Assembly: GCA_014529385.2 (NCBI GenBank) | Contig: CM043960.1 | Coordinates: 36,592,781-36,656,780 of the forward strand | Direction: 5' to 3' | Source: Adiantum capillus-veneris | Taxonomy: Eukaryota; Streptophyta; Polypodiopsida; Polypodiales; Pteridaceae | DNA: 64,000 bases | Shown here: in pieces, positions 54,459 through 64,000 of the stretch | How positions within the stretch are numbered: the first letter of the stretch is position 1 | Layout of the letters: each line of letters begins with the position of its first letter | The notes under the pieces: generated by a model | The model's input: the letters and a program-made list of their open reading frames with translations, nothing else | Database searches by the model: none | Told to the model about the DNA's origin: nothing | Made by a program: the position numbers and the translations under genes

Positions 54459-55688
54459 TCATGTCTCTAGCTCATCTGTTTGATCATTATCGTCGGAGGT
54501 GGCGGATGATGGTGTGTCCTCATCTGGAATGTCAATTGGTGGAGCGTGGTCAAATCGAAGAAAATAAGGTTTAAGTCGCCAACCATTTACCCTGGTTTTA
54601 TGAAGTTTTCCATCAGCCTCCATAAGCTGGTAGCTTCCATTGGCATACTTTTTCCTGATGATGAAAGGGCCTTCCCATCGGAGCAGGAGTTTCTTATCCT
54701 TGCGCGTGTCGAAGCGATTGTCGTAGCGGAGCACCAACATTCCTTTCTTCAATTCTTTTTTCCGGAGATGCTCGTTAAAGCTAAGCCGTCTATGCTCTGC
54801 TTGTGCTGCATAATAATTTATTGCTTCTTCTCTGTCCAGTTGCAGTCTTTCCAAGTTGATGATGTGATCTCTCAAATGCATGTTGGGTTGTTGAAGTTGG
54901 CTTGCCATTACTCTGAGATTTTGTAGTTGCACTTCAATGGGCAAGATTGCTTCCTTACCAAATACTAGATGATACGGTGTGAATCCCAAGGATGTACGAA
55001 ATGAAGTTCTGTAGGCCCATAAAGCTGATAGTAGATACTTATCCCAGTCTCCGGGATGATTGTTTACCTGCTTGGTAATAATTTTAGAAACCATTCCATT
55101 TACCTTTTCAACTAGGCCATTACATTGAGGGTAATATGGTGAAGAGTGCCTCCTTGTAATGCCCAGTTTCTGCATTAATTCTCCTACCAAGTCTGCTCTG
55201 AAACCTGGCCCTCTATCAGAGATGATCTCTAAAGGTGTGCCAAACCTACAGCATATGTGCTCATAGATAAATTTAGCTACCTCTACCGCTGTGATTCTAG
55301 TGGTGGCTGTAGCCTCTGCCCATCTAGTCATGTAATCGACTCCCATGATAATGTAGAATTTTCCTGAGTTGGCCCTAGGTAATGGCCCAATGGCATCGAT
55401 ACCCCATTTTTCAAATGGGCCATATGAGAGAATAGGTGTCTGTGGTTCAGGCATAAGTGACCTAGTGCCGGCCTTTTGACACAACTTACACGTTTTGCAC
55501 CAATGGTGTACATCACGGTTGAGGCTAGGCCATATGAAGCCTGCCTGCAAGATTTTCCTACTTGTTATGTCTAGGGCAAAGTGACCACCACAAACCCCGT
55601 CGTGACAACTAGCAATTACTCCCGTGATTTCGTGAGAGAGGGACCTTCCTGAGTATTTGGTCCTTACCCTTACAGTACAAATCATCAT
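54459..55688 (-). pseudogene. Integrase region of Tat-like pol
   Basis: 409 codons open. HHCC-like zinc region (CHDGVCGGHFALDITSRKIL ... WCKTCKLCQ). Catalytic core with GIDAIGPLPR (Asp), IISDRGPGFRAD (Asp) and NGLVEKVNGMV (Glu), so the D,D,E triad is present. The C-terminal part has LLRWEGPFIIRKKYANGSYQ, an SH3-like GPY/F-type module, then an acidic tail; no chromodomain. It would insert cDNA into the genome. The frame is disconnected from upstream pol by a frameshift near 55650, so this copy's polyprotein is broken although the domain is intact. Confidence 0.88.
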
Positions 55689-55806
55689 TGATGAGTCGAT
55701 ACCTTGTGGCCTTCCGCGTCAGCCATTGCTTCTGTCCCTTTGTTAAATCTGATGGGCATTCCCCTGTTTCCAAAAAATGCATGATGTCAGGTAAGGCATC
55801 ACTGCC

Positions 55807-57207
55807 TTAAAATAGAGGGAGCTTTAGTTTTATTGCTCCAACCACCACTTCCTTTAGTCTTTCACTTGTTAGGGCATCTGCTTCTTGGTTTTGAGCCCTT
55901 GGGATATGGTGTATTTGAACTTCTTCAAACTTACCCAACAAGGTTTTTACACCACTTAAGTGAGTCCTTAAACTAGGATTCTTGCATGTCCATGCTCCAT
56001 TTACTTGCCTTACCAGAAGTAGAGCATCCCCAAATACATTAAGGCGTTGTACACCTTGCGAGACGCACCATTGTAGACCCTTGGTTATTGTTGCATACTT
56101 AGCTTCATTGTTAGAATGTGAATCTAACAATTGGCCCAACGAAAATACCTTTGTCCCTTTGTCATCAAAGACCACTATGCCTGCAGCTGCTTTGTCAGAC
56201 GCTCGCTTGTAGGCTCCATCAAAGTAGAGAGAGTATGCTCCTTCTACCATCAGTGGTACTGGAGATAATCGGACTTCTCCTTTCTTAGATTGCTTCTCCT
56301 TCCTTTCAAAGATTTGGTAGGTCATGAGTCCCCCCAAACTTGCCCTTGTCGTGCTTTCTACCTGTACCGTGTAGTCAAACTCTTGCAGACGAACTAGCCA
56401 TTTAGTAATTCTAACAGACACATCCATGTGTTGTACAACATAGGGAAATATTTCATCCGTGGTTAGAATCACAAATTGCTTAGGCAGCAAATATGACCTA
56501 AACTTTGTAGTTGCAAATCTAAGAGCTAGGACTAAGTGTTCCACATGGGTGAAACCTTTCTCTCCTGTTGTCATCATTCGACTAGAGAAGTAGATTGGCC
56601 TCATGAAAGATGTCGCCGTATCCTTTTGGAGTAGCACAGCCCCCAATGAGTCATCACCAACACTTGAGGTGACATAGAATTTTCCATCCCACTTAGGTGG
56701 TGAGATAGTTGGCAGAGTGGCTAAGACCTCCTTTACCTTGTTGTAGTGATGTTCGCTTTCCTCGTCCCAAGTGAAAGTTGATCTTTGAGTGAGTTGTTGC
56801 AGTGGTAGAACAAGTTGTGATAGTAGATGTATGAATCTACTTAAGTACCTCACCTTCTGTAGAAAAGAGACCAGTTGACGTGCGGTCGTTGGTGAAGGTA
56901 GGGCTATGAGTGCGGACACCTTACTTGGGTCGGCGTTGATACCTTTTGCTGAAATTTCATGGCCTAGTAGAATGACTTTACTCTCCCCAATGTTGCATTT
57001 ATCCACATTTAATTGCCCACCTAGGCTCTGCAACCTGGCCAAACCTTCAGTTACCTTTTCTAAATGTGAAATACTGGAGCTATATATACAAAAATCATCA
57101 ATGAACACTCTTATGGATGTTCCAAAGAACGGTTGAAAAACATGTGACATATCTTTGGAATGTGGCAGGTGCATTTGTGAGACCAAATGGCATAACCCTG
57201 TATGCAA
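55807..57207 (-). pseudogene. Reverse transcriptase end, RNase H and second RNase H of Tat-like pol
   Basis: Open for about 466 codons in a frame shifted relative to the preceding pol piece. FIDDFCIYSS is the F-x-DD active-site box (about 57090). The connection and first RNase H follow (FYVTSSVGDDSLGAVLLQKD, FTHVEHLVLALRFATTKF). Then comes a second RNase H (LYFDGAYKRASDKAAAGIVV, NEAKYATITKGLQW, FGDALLLVRQVNGAW, IPRAQNQEADAL), with the Asp-Glu-Asp-Asp pattern. A second, archaeal-type RNase H after the first is characteristic of the Tat clade of plant gypsy elements. Ends in TAA at 55807; the codons after it stay open for about 50 residues. Confidence 0.88.
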
Positions 57208-58702
57208 AACAACCCCATGGCGTGATAAAAGTGGTTTTTAGCTGATCTTCCAAGGCTATGCGTATTTGAAAGTATTCAGAATAACCATCACAGACGGTAT
57301 AGCATTCAAAACCCGCTACTTCATTCAGAATTTCATCCAAGAAAGGGAGAGGAAAGTGGTCTCTCTTTGTAGCTGCATTTAGTGGTTTGTAGTCAACACA
57401 GACCCTCCACTCACCATTCTTTTTAGGCGTCACCACTACGGGTGACACCCATTCTGAGTTTTCTACAGGATAGATGAATCCCGCCTCCAGCAGTTTCCTT
57501 ACCTCGACCAAGAGTGCCTTTTCTTGCATGACCCCCAGTCGTCGTAGCTTTTGCACAACTGGTTTTACCCCTTCCTTCAGCTTAATATGATGTTCCACCA
57601 CTGTAATGCCTGTGATTCTTTCATAGTTGTCAATGAACAGGTTAGGAAATCCCATCAACATTTGCAAAAAACTATCTTTCTCCTCAAGTGTTAATTCCGT
57701 AGACAACATACCCTTCAACCTACTTCCTCCTAGGCCAGGTGATTTGCTCTCCTCTTCATTGGGTTGCCCTTTTGGTGATGGATCACCAGTTGTGCTTACC
57801 CTTTGTGGATCCTTCATAATGATACCCATCACATCAATGGAACTGTCACTTTCGTCGATGGATGTGGTCTCCTCCTCAGAACTGGAAGATTCGTTAGTGG
57901 TTTCATCTGCCGATGTTTCCAGATTCATTTGCTTCTGCTTGCCAATCCTCATGTCGTAGTAGATTGTCTCCCCTTTCTTACCGGTTATGCGTAGAAGGCC
58001 AGTACCCCAGTCCTGTTTTGCCTTCATGGCCGTCAACCATGGCCTTCCCAAAATTAGTGGATAGCCCTCCCCCTTAGTAGGCATTACAAAAACATCTACC
58101 TCTACCTCAGTGTTGAAAGCTTTGATTTTCACGGCACTTACCACACCTACACACTTTACTTTTGCGTTGTTTGCCATCTTTGCCTTGCATGGAGAAGGCC
58201 TGTCAACCTCGAACCCTAATCGAAGCATCATAGCTTCGCTCATTACACAGATTTGTGCACCTCCATCAATGTAGGTGTTTCCAACCCTCTTTCCTTTTAT
58301 GTTTACGTCGACAATTGGAAGGATGTCATCCATGTTGCATCCCGAAATTGCTCCGGCTACCTTTGTTTTGGAGCGTCTTGTACTTACCATTTTAGACCAT
58401 TGTCGCCTTACTTTAGGTACAAGATGTAGCAGCTGTGGCCATGTAATCTTCGGTCCTTGCTCTGCCACATCCAATGTTAGATCATAGAGCTTAGAACTTT
58501 CCCCTAGCTGGAAGTCGGTGATGCCCAATTTCCGTCGTGGCCTGGATGGCCTCTTGCTAGTTTCTCCTCTCATGCTTCTCTCATCATCTGATTGTGTAGC
58601 CTTCTCCCTCCTAGCTCTTTTCATAGTCATGGCCTCAAGTGGTTCTAAAAAGGTTACCTTCTCCTTACCCTTGTCCCTCTCCTTTGCTCTGGGTGGATCC
58701 AC
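57098..58702 (-). pseudogene. Protease and first half of reverse transcriptase of Tat-like pol
   Basis: 534 codons. The basic N-terminus is followed by retropepsin with NTYIDGGAQICVMSEAM (Asp-Gly-Gly in place of DSG/DTG) and YPLILGRPWL. An acidic linker comes next, then RT: VVEHHIKLKEGVKPVVQKLR, GFIYPVENSEWVSPVVVTPK, WRVCVDYKPLNAATKRDHFP, and MPFGLTNAPATFQR. The frame is lost just after TFQR (about 57170), before the FIDD box, by a frameshift into the next piece. The 58702-58741 gap to gag is short, with little spacing. Confidence 0.9.
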
Positions 58703-58740
58703 TACTACGGCTTTTCCTTTCTCTTCTAGCCTTTTGATGT

Positions 58741-59712
58741 TTACAGGGCGATCAGGTGGTGGGGCTGGTGGAAGAGGTGGAATGGATGCTTGTTTAGTGG
58801 TGTCTGAGGTGGACGTAGAATTTGTGTTGGTGGGGTTGGTGCTCGGGGTGGGGGTGTTCTTTCTCTAGGGGGTGACAATTGGTTCCTCCTACCTCCTCTA
58901 TTATAGTTTTGTCGTGGTTTGGGATAGTAGTACATACCGTGACCGTCTTCTCTGCAGTTGTAGCAATGATACTCCCTGTTTTGTCGTCGTGCTCTTCCAG
59001 GGTCTTGATCTCTTTCTTGACTCCTCCCTTGTTGTATTAAGTGGACAGACAAATTCTGTAGTTGGTCAGTAATATGGGCCAACATATCTTGTTGGTCATC
59101 TCTTACCCCAAGAGCCGGTGGTGGTGGTGGAATGGTGGTTGTCGTAGTTGCCGGTCGACGTGATGTTGCTGTTTTTGTTGACTCGGTTTCTTTGGCTTTC
59201 ATTCGCAGCTTCTTGTCCTTAAGGCGAGCAATCTCAACGGCTAACTCGTACGTAGCCGGGAATCTACCTTTCACCTTCTCCTTGAGAAGCGGCCATAAGC
59301 CATGCGTGAACCGATCTTTTTTTAGGAAATCGGGTGCAGCTTCCCCCCCTGCCAGTGACTCAACCCACCGTTCCCACAAATCCACAAATTTGGACTCATA
59401 GGTGGTATATTCTAAAAGACCCTCCTGCTTCAAGTCTCTCAACTTGTCCCACAACTTTTCTGAAGTGGTACCTCCCCCAAAGCGCCTCTTAAAAGCGGTT
59501 TTTAAGGGTTCCCAGTCATCCTTGGTTGCTTGTGGAAGTGCATTGTACCATGATCTAGCTTCTAGCTTCATGAGATGCTTAAAGATTCTAACCCGGGATT
59601 CATCCGTATCTTTGTTGCTCACTACACATGCTACTTCAAAGTCATTTAGGAAGTCTGTTACCAAATCCTCCCCCTTCTTCGCTTTAAATGTTGGAAATGC
59701 TACACTTGCCAT
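58741..59712 (-). CDS. Gag of Tat-like gypsy element
   Basis: About 323 residues from ATG 59712 (MASVAFPTFKAKKGED); ten further codons upstream are open, but this start gives the conserved FPTF beginning. Retrotrans_gag domain: LMKLEARSWYNALPQ, FKRRFGGGTTSEKLWDKLRD, LLEYTTYESKFVDLWERWV and FTHGLWPLLKEKVKGRFP. A Pro/Thr linker and a knuckle CYNCREDGHGMYYYPK follow; its last Cys is replaced by Tyr (CCHY), which should weaken zinc binding. Gag forms particles and packages RNA. A proline-rich tail follows. Confidence 0.85.
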   Translation of the reverse strand: MASVAFPTFKAKKGEDLVTDFLNDFEVACVVSNKDTDESRVRIFKHLMKLEARSWYNALPQATKDDWEPLKTAFKRRFGGGTTSEKLWDKLRDLKQEGLLEYTTYESKFVDLWERWVESLAGGEAAPDFLKKDRFTHGLWPLLKEKVKGRFPATYELAVEIARLKDKKLRMKAKETESTKTATSRRPATTTTTIPPPPPALGVRDDQQDMLAHITDQLQNLSVHLIQQGRSQERDQDPGRARRQNREYHCYNCREDGHGMYYYPKPRQNYNRGGRRNQLSPPRERTPPPRAPTPPTQILRPPQTPLNKHPFHLFHQPHHLIAL

Positions 59713-60032
59713 GATTACTGAGAGAGAGCTAGAAAGACACACTGCTTAACTTGCAAAAGTTTTTTTTCTTCTTTACAAGGAGGCGTGTATACCCTCTTAT
59801 ACTAGGACATAGATTAAAACTTCAAACGGTACATTGCCTTATACCAAAGGTAGGACAAATGGTTGATATAATGCCAGAACCTCAAAAAATCGCTCCCCAC
59901 CCAGCGTGGTGTCAATGACGTGCTGGTAGTGAGCCTTCAAATCCAGTATTACCTTGATTGAGCATACACGTGTTGGTATGTGTGATCTGTCTTGAGGTAG
60001 GTTGTACCGATTCATGTGAAGCTTAGAGGTGC

Positions 60033-60497
60033 TTAGTCACTGTCCAAGCTTGTGGGAGAGGGTGGTGTTCTTTCCTGAAACAAACTCAGTAGATCCCTAG
60101 TTTCTCTAGTGAGAGTGTGAGCCAATGATTCCGTTATCTGTGCTGCAGCATCAGGTGCGACTTGAAAACTGACTGTGATAATTACCTCGGTGACTTGAGT
60201 TACCCGATTCTCAAAGTAGAATAGTGTTGATTCTCTATTGTGTAGAGCTCCTTCCATTTTGTTGTTGTGGGTTGGTTGTAGGTTGCGGACATGGTTTCGA
60301 CCTTCTCTTCTTCTTCTTGGCACTTGGCCTATGTATATCCACTGGGTTTGGTGTGTTGGTTGACTCTCCCACTGCAAATCGATTACCGTTACGCCTGGCA
60401 CTCGAGCTTCGATGGAGATGCGGAGTTCGTCTAGTTGTGCTTGGAGCTCTTCTTCTTCTGTCGTCCAATTAGCAAATCCTGCTAGCCATTCATCGAT
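60033..60497 (-). CDS. Extra open frame between primer site and gag (about 155 codons, no ATG near its start)
   Basis: Open on the minus strand from just after a TGA near 60498 (IDEWLAGFANWTTEEEELQA) to the stop at 60033 (end TPPSPTSLDSD). No match recognised. An acidic helical start, a basic middle (QVPRRRREGRN) and a regular stretch VTEVIITVSFQVAPDAAAQI look protein-like. The first internal ATG is well inside, so translation would need a non-ATG start or a spliced 5' exon. Extra frames before gag are known in the Ogre/Tat group; homology to those is not established here. Confidence 0.4.
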   Translation of the reverse strand: MDEWLAGFANWTTEEEELQAQLDELRISIEARVPGVTVIDLQWESQPTHQTQWIYIGQVPRRRREGRNHVRNLQPTHNNKMEGALHNRESTLFYFENRVTQVTEVIITVSFQVAPDAAAQITESLAHTLTRETRDLLSLFQERTPPSPTSLDSD

Positions 60498-60550
60498 TCA
60501 CAATAGTTTAGGGGTTTCAGTCTTGTAAACTGAAGGGTTTCATGAAAAGA

Positions 60551-60570
60551 TCCTCAGTGGGGGCACCAAA
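60551..60570 (-). promoter_or_regulatory. Primer-binding-site region of Tat-like element
   Basis: Right inside the 5' LTR the minus strand reads TTTGGTGCCCCCACTGAGG, beginning TGG two bases after the LTR end GTCA, as expected for a tRNA 3' end complement. The tRNA is not identified. Confidence 0.6.
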
Positions 60571-60780
60571 TGACGGGAGCAAAGCGAACCCCGAACCCCG
60601 ACGGCCTCTAAAACACCGGGGACCGAATGGCACGCCTCGAGCCTGTCATGGTAAAGCAAACAAGGGGCACCACCTAGCTTCAGCGGCTAGGACGCAAACA
60701 ACACACCACCATAACAAAGTTTTGATCCAAGAGAGATGGATGCTTGGGAGTAATGATGAAGAGGAAAGGGAATGAGATCA

Positions 60781-60839
<59 letters not shown>

Positions 60840-61642
60840 GGGAGGGGGTATAGTGGCTTAGTACTTAGGCACCACAAAAGGATGGCGAATCCGCACACCC
60901 TTCACACATACACAAGCTCACTCCAAACACAAGACTAGGTGGCGATTCCGCACACCTCACATGGGCAAAACATTGCAAGAAAACATACTCACAAAACCTC
61001 AAGCTTTATTTAGAGAATAAGACGATGAAATGGGGAGCATAGGGTAGGGGAATGAGAAGGGAGAGCGTGGTAGAGCACATGGCGGATAGGTGGGAGTTGA
61101 TGGCGAAGACTCGCACGAGGGTTATGGCCATCATCCTTGATTTAGTTTCCCTTCATCTTCCATAGCCCAAGGGTGTAGAGATCATGCTCAAGACGAGCAT
61201 GGTGATTTCGGTGATGGTGATGGTGGGTGTGTGTGTGTGCACTAGGCGCACACAGTGCATAGTGTACTCTTTGGTGATGGTGTGTGTCCTTAGTGTGATG
61301 GTGACCCCTCTTTATATAGGGGAGGAGGGGGGAGAAATTCTAGAATTTAGAAATGAAGAAATCATTATCTACATAGGCCATGTGACTGTGGGCCCCACTT
61401 GTCTGGCTGTGTGTATATGTGCCAGAACAGCAGTCTCATGAGAGAGAGACTAAGAGAGAGAGATGGGTTGATGAAAAAAAGTGAGAGGTGACATGGAGAA
61501 TAAAGTAATTACAAGAGGGGAGAGAGGGGAGTTGACCTTTTGAGTGGAGGAGAGGAAAAGGGACACCCGACGGGGCAACAGTGAAGAAAAAGGAGGCAAG
61601 GTGGGGATGGGCTACCCCGCAGGCATGAGGTGGCCTATTTTA
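60571..61642 (-). repeat. 5' LTR of Tat-like element
   Basis: 1072 bp, near-identical to 53240-54282. The size difference comes mainly from the longer (GA)n (60783-60836 against 53452-53488) and a small GAGAGGGG duplication near 61518. Confidence 0.92.
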
Positions 61643-63930
61643 TGCGATGGGGCATTGCTTCTTTGTAGCGGATGCAGGAGCCTCACCTTGGTAGCCCCTT
61701 GATGGAGGAGCAGATGCAGCAGGCTCGGCAGGAGATGATTACCATTGAGGAGCGGCGGCACGGGTTTGCCTTCCACCGTCAGGCATCTCATTGGACCTAG
61801 ATAGGCGGCGGCGTAATTGGCGAGTTTTTTGAGAGTGGGCCCTCAACATGCGTGCACCAATGTTAGCCAATTGAGGAGGCCAGATGGGTCAATTGGAGTT
61901 TCAGCGTCGAGATGCATGCAAAGAGCAGATGTGGGCACAAATGCCTTGCTTAGTCTCTAAGGAGATGCGCCAAAGGCTTGAGATGCCTCTCTAGCTAGAG
62001 GAGTTGCACGAGGGCCTCAGGGTAGCTGCCTAGGGGAGGATGGTTTGACTCCCAGTTTCTTTTTGGAGTATTGGGAGATGCTTGGTCTTGACGTGTGTAG
62101 CGCTTATCAACACATTTTGCATACTGGTGAGATGCCGGACAGTATGAGTGAGGGCTTGATCTTTCTTATCCCCAAGGAGGGAGGATCCTTGGACGAGATT
62201 CGGCAGTTGCGACCTATCACCATTCTCGACTCAGCATACAAAATCTTAGCAAAGGCTTTGAGTTTGAGGATCCAGCCACTGCTAGAGAGCATCATACATG
62301 AGACACAAACAGGCTTTGTCAGGGAGTGCACGATCCTTGACAACATCTTCACTTTCTGGGAGGCGAGTGCCCTTGCACGCCTTAGAGGAGAGGATCTAGT
62401 GGTACTTCTTGATTTTGAGTAGGCGTATGACAGAGACTAGAGTTGACTAGGATTTCCTTGAGGGCACTCTGCGACGTATGGGGTTTTCAGATGCTTGGAT
62501 TAGGGGAGTCTCAACTCTCTACAGGTGTGCTCACAGTCACGTGCTTTTGGTAGGAGGAAGAGGGTACCGTTTCATGCTCACGAGGTCGGTTAGACAGAGT
62601 TGTCCTCTTGCTCCCTTCTTGTTTCTCTTCTATGCACAGGCGATGAGCAGATTTTTGACTTCACAGGAGGTTGGTCGGCGGGGACTGGAGTTGCCTGTTA
62701 GGGGAGAGGAGCTCTTGGAAGCCGATTTTGCAGACGACTCAGGCGTGTATTTGGAGGGCCGAGAGGCAAACTTGCACATGTGTGAGCAGGCTCTTGAGGT
62801 GTTCTGTTGTGTGTCGGAGCATTGGTCAATTGGAGAAAGACAATGGCTTTTTGGGTTGGTAGTGCTCCCACGCCTGATTGGTCGCGTGAAGAGGGTTTTA
62901 AGTGGATCCCCCTAGGGACACCCGTACGATATTTTGGTCGTCAGATTGGTTTGGACCTGACCCCAGAGCAGCAGATAGCTCCTCTCCTCCTCTCCATTAG
63001 GACGCTGCTTTGTCTTGCTGGCAGGGTTGTATTGGCCAACCAGGTGCTCTTGGCTGCTATGTGGTACATTACGTCTTGCTGGATTTTTTCGAGCTCTTGC
63101 ATTAGCCAATTGGAGAGGGTGATCATGAACTTTTTGTGTTCAGGGCGAGATACACAGTCAGCTCGGGCCAAAGTCTCCTGGCAGGTCATTACTTTACCTT
63201 GCTCTCAGGGAGGGTTGAGGATCATTGACCCAACATGACAGAGTAGAGCCCTTCTTGGGAAGCTTGTGATTAGAGGTCTTCTTCCAAGGGTGGAGCCCTG
63301 GAAGGGGCTGTTGCTACATCCGATTTGTGCTCGAGTCCCTCGGACGGGCGGCCCATGGAGCCCTTCCATATGATGGATTTTCAGAGAGATGCGCAGAGTA
63401 GGCCTGAGTAGGAGCTGGGAGGACCGCTTTGCAGCGAGCCTACTTAGGGCGTGGAAGCAGTTGCGAAATGGCCTTGAGCAGAATCAGCCCACATGCACCG
63501 AGGAGCGCTTGAGACAACCACTTGTTTGGAACCATATGGTTTGCACCCAGCCAGGCCACATGGTTGGTAGCAGACCTCATGTTTCTTGAGGTCCCATGGC
63601 AGAGGGGCCAGCCCGCTCTCTTGGGGATCGGCTACAGTTCACAGGAGATTCTGAGGAGATGCAGAGTATTCAGCTTTGGGGCATGAGGGGGGCGCAGAGC
63701 ATGTGTTAGAATATTGCACAGGCTATACCAACGGAGTGACTCACCCCTCTAGAGTCGACAGCTCCCCGTTGGATGGGGGACTTCACACGACTGGAGGTCC
63801 TCATTGTAAAAGGGCCTGCTCAGACACAGGTTCTTGTAGGTTCATTGATATTCAAGGAGAGGGTCGTCTTAAAAACTGTCGAGGCACCAAAGGTGATTGA
63901 GTGCTGTTTTCAGAGGATTCGAGTGGTGGG
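61643..63930 (+). pseudogene. LINE-2 reverse transcriptase, copy 2 (right of gypsy insertion)
   Basis: Same family as 19740-22275, plus strand. 61650-62040 is the degenerate linker. 62045-62422 contains GLIFLIPKEGG, IRQLRPITILDSAYKILAKA and ETQTGFVRECTILDNIFTFW, then VVLLDFE followed by a TAG before AYD, the catalytic A motif (a stop in the active site). 62478-62915 has GYRFMLTRSVRQSCPLAP (RQ-CPL box) and LEADFADDSGVYLEGREANL (FADD). 62807-63238 gives the thumb (VRYFGRQIGLDLTPEQQ, VLLAAMWYITSCW). The C-terminal remains run to about 63900. Stops and frameshifts make it non-functional. Confidence 0.85.
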
Positions 63931-64000
63931 CATCAATGGGAGGACTTGTGTCATAGACCTTGACCCGACCGACCGACCTGGAGTCAGGACACTGGCGACT

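Larger units (their letters stand above)
53240..61642 (-). mobile_element. Full-length Tat-like Ty3/gypsy retrotransposon
   Basis: 8.4 kb between LTRs 53240-54282 and 60571-61642, coding strand minus. Order from the 5' LTR: primer-site region, extra open frame, gag, protease, reverse transcriptase, RNase H, second RNase H, integrase, purine tract, 3' LTR. Gag and pol run nearly full length, with a few stops and frameshifts. The LTRs are very similar apart from (GA)n length, so insertion is fairly recent. It is inserted in a LINE-2 copy. No obvious 5-bp target duplication (AGCAG left, TGCGA right). Confidence 0.93.

Overview
The window looks like a repeat-saturated plant nuclear genome, probably a large one. 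The evidence is a primer-binding site matching initiator tRNA-Met, a Tat-like Ty3/gypsy element with two RNase H domains, hAT and Mutator-like DNA transposons, GT-AG introns and many (GA)n tracts. The unusual LINE families make a fern or other non-seed plant plausible, but that is a weak inference. I saw no tRNA, rRNA, CRISPR array or bacterial-style operon. Only one candidate host gene was found (7618-9684).

Layout. 1-6330 holds a decayed Ty3/gypsy relic (minus strand) between two short LTR-like remnants. 6972-7426 is a Mutator-like MITE with a 9-bp target duplication, just upstream of the host gene. 10850-13147 and 22430-24745 are two copies of a gag-only LTR family with a Met-tRNA primer site. 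The first copy is split by a young LTR element (13152-18531; 5-bp duplication ATTAG; LTRs differing at 6 of 562 bases) that encodes only gag and protease. A LINE relic lies at 19740-22275.

25000-42410 is dominated by one LINE family on the minus strand. At least five of its 3' ends carry the same terminal box, and most run into a (TC)n tract. Units are stacked head to tail, and copy A keeps a 1035-codon frame. A complete hAT transposon (30116-34305) sits in a sixth LINE fragment. It has an 8-bp duplication and an apparently uninterrupted five-exon transposase of 838 codons. An internally deleted sister copy (44454-47973, own 8-bp duplication) sits in a second member of the gag/protease LTR family (43420-50150).

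50165-51963 is a relic of a different hAT, itself hit by a short retroposon with a target duplication. 52052-52485 is a GTTCC-rich element. 53240-61642 is a full-length Tat-like gypsy element (about 1.05-kb LTRs, dual RNase H, an extra open frame before gag, a few disabling lesions). It splits a LINE whose endonuclease lies to the left (53050-53239) and whose reverse transcriptase lies to the right (61643-63930).

The nesting gives a relative order of events. Old relics received LINEs and LTR elements, then hAT copies and the youngest LTR elements. Reading frames were judged by eye; boundaries given as approximate are marked so in the entries.
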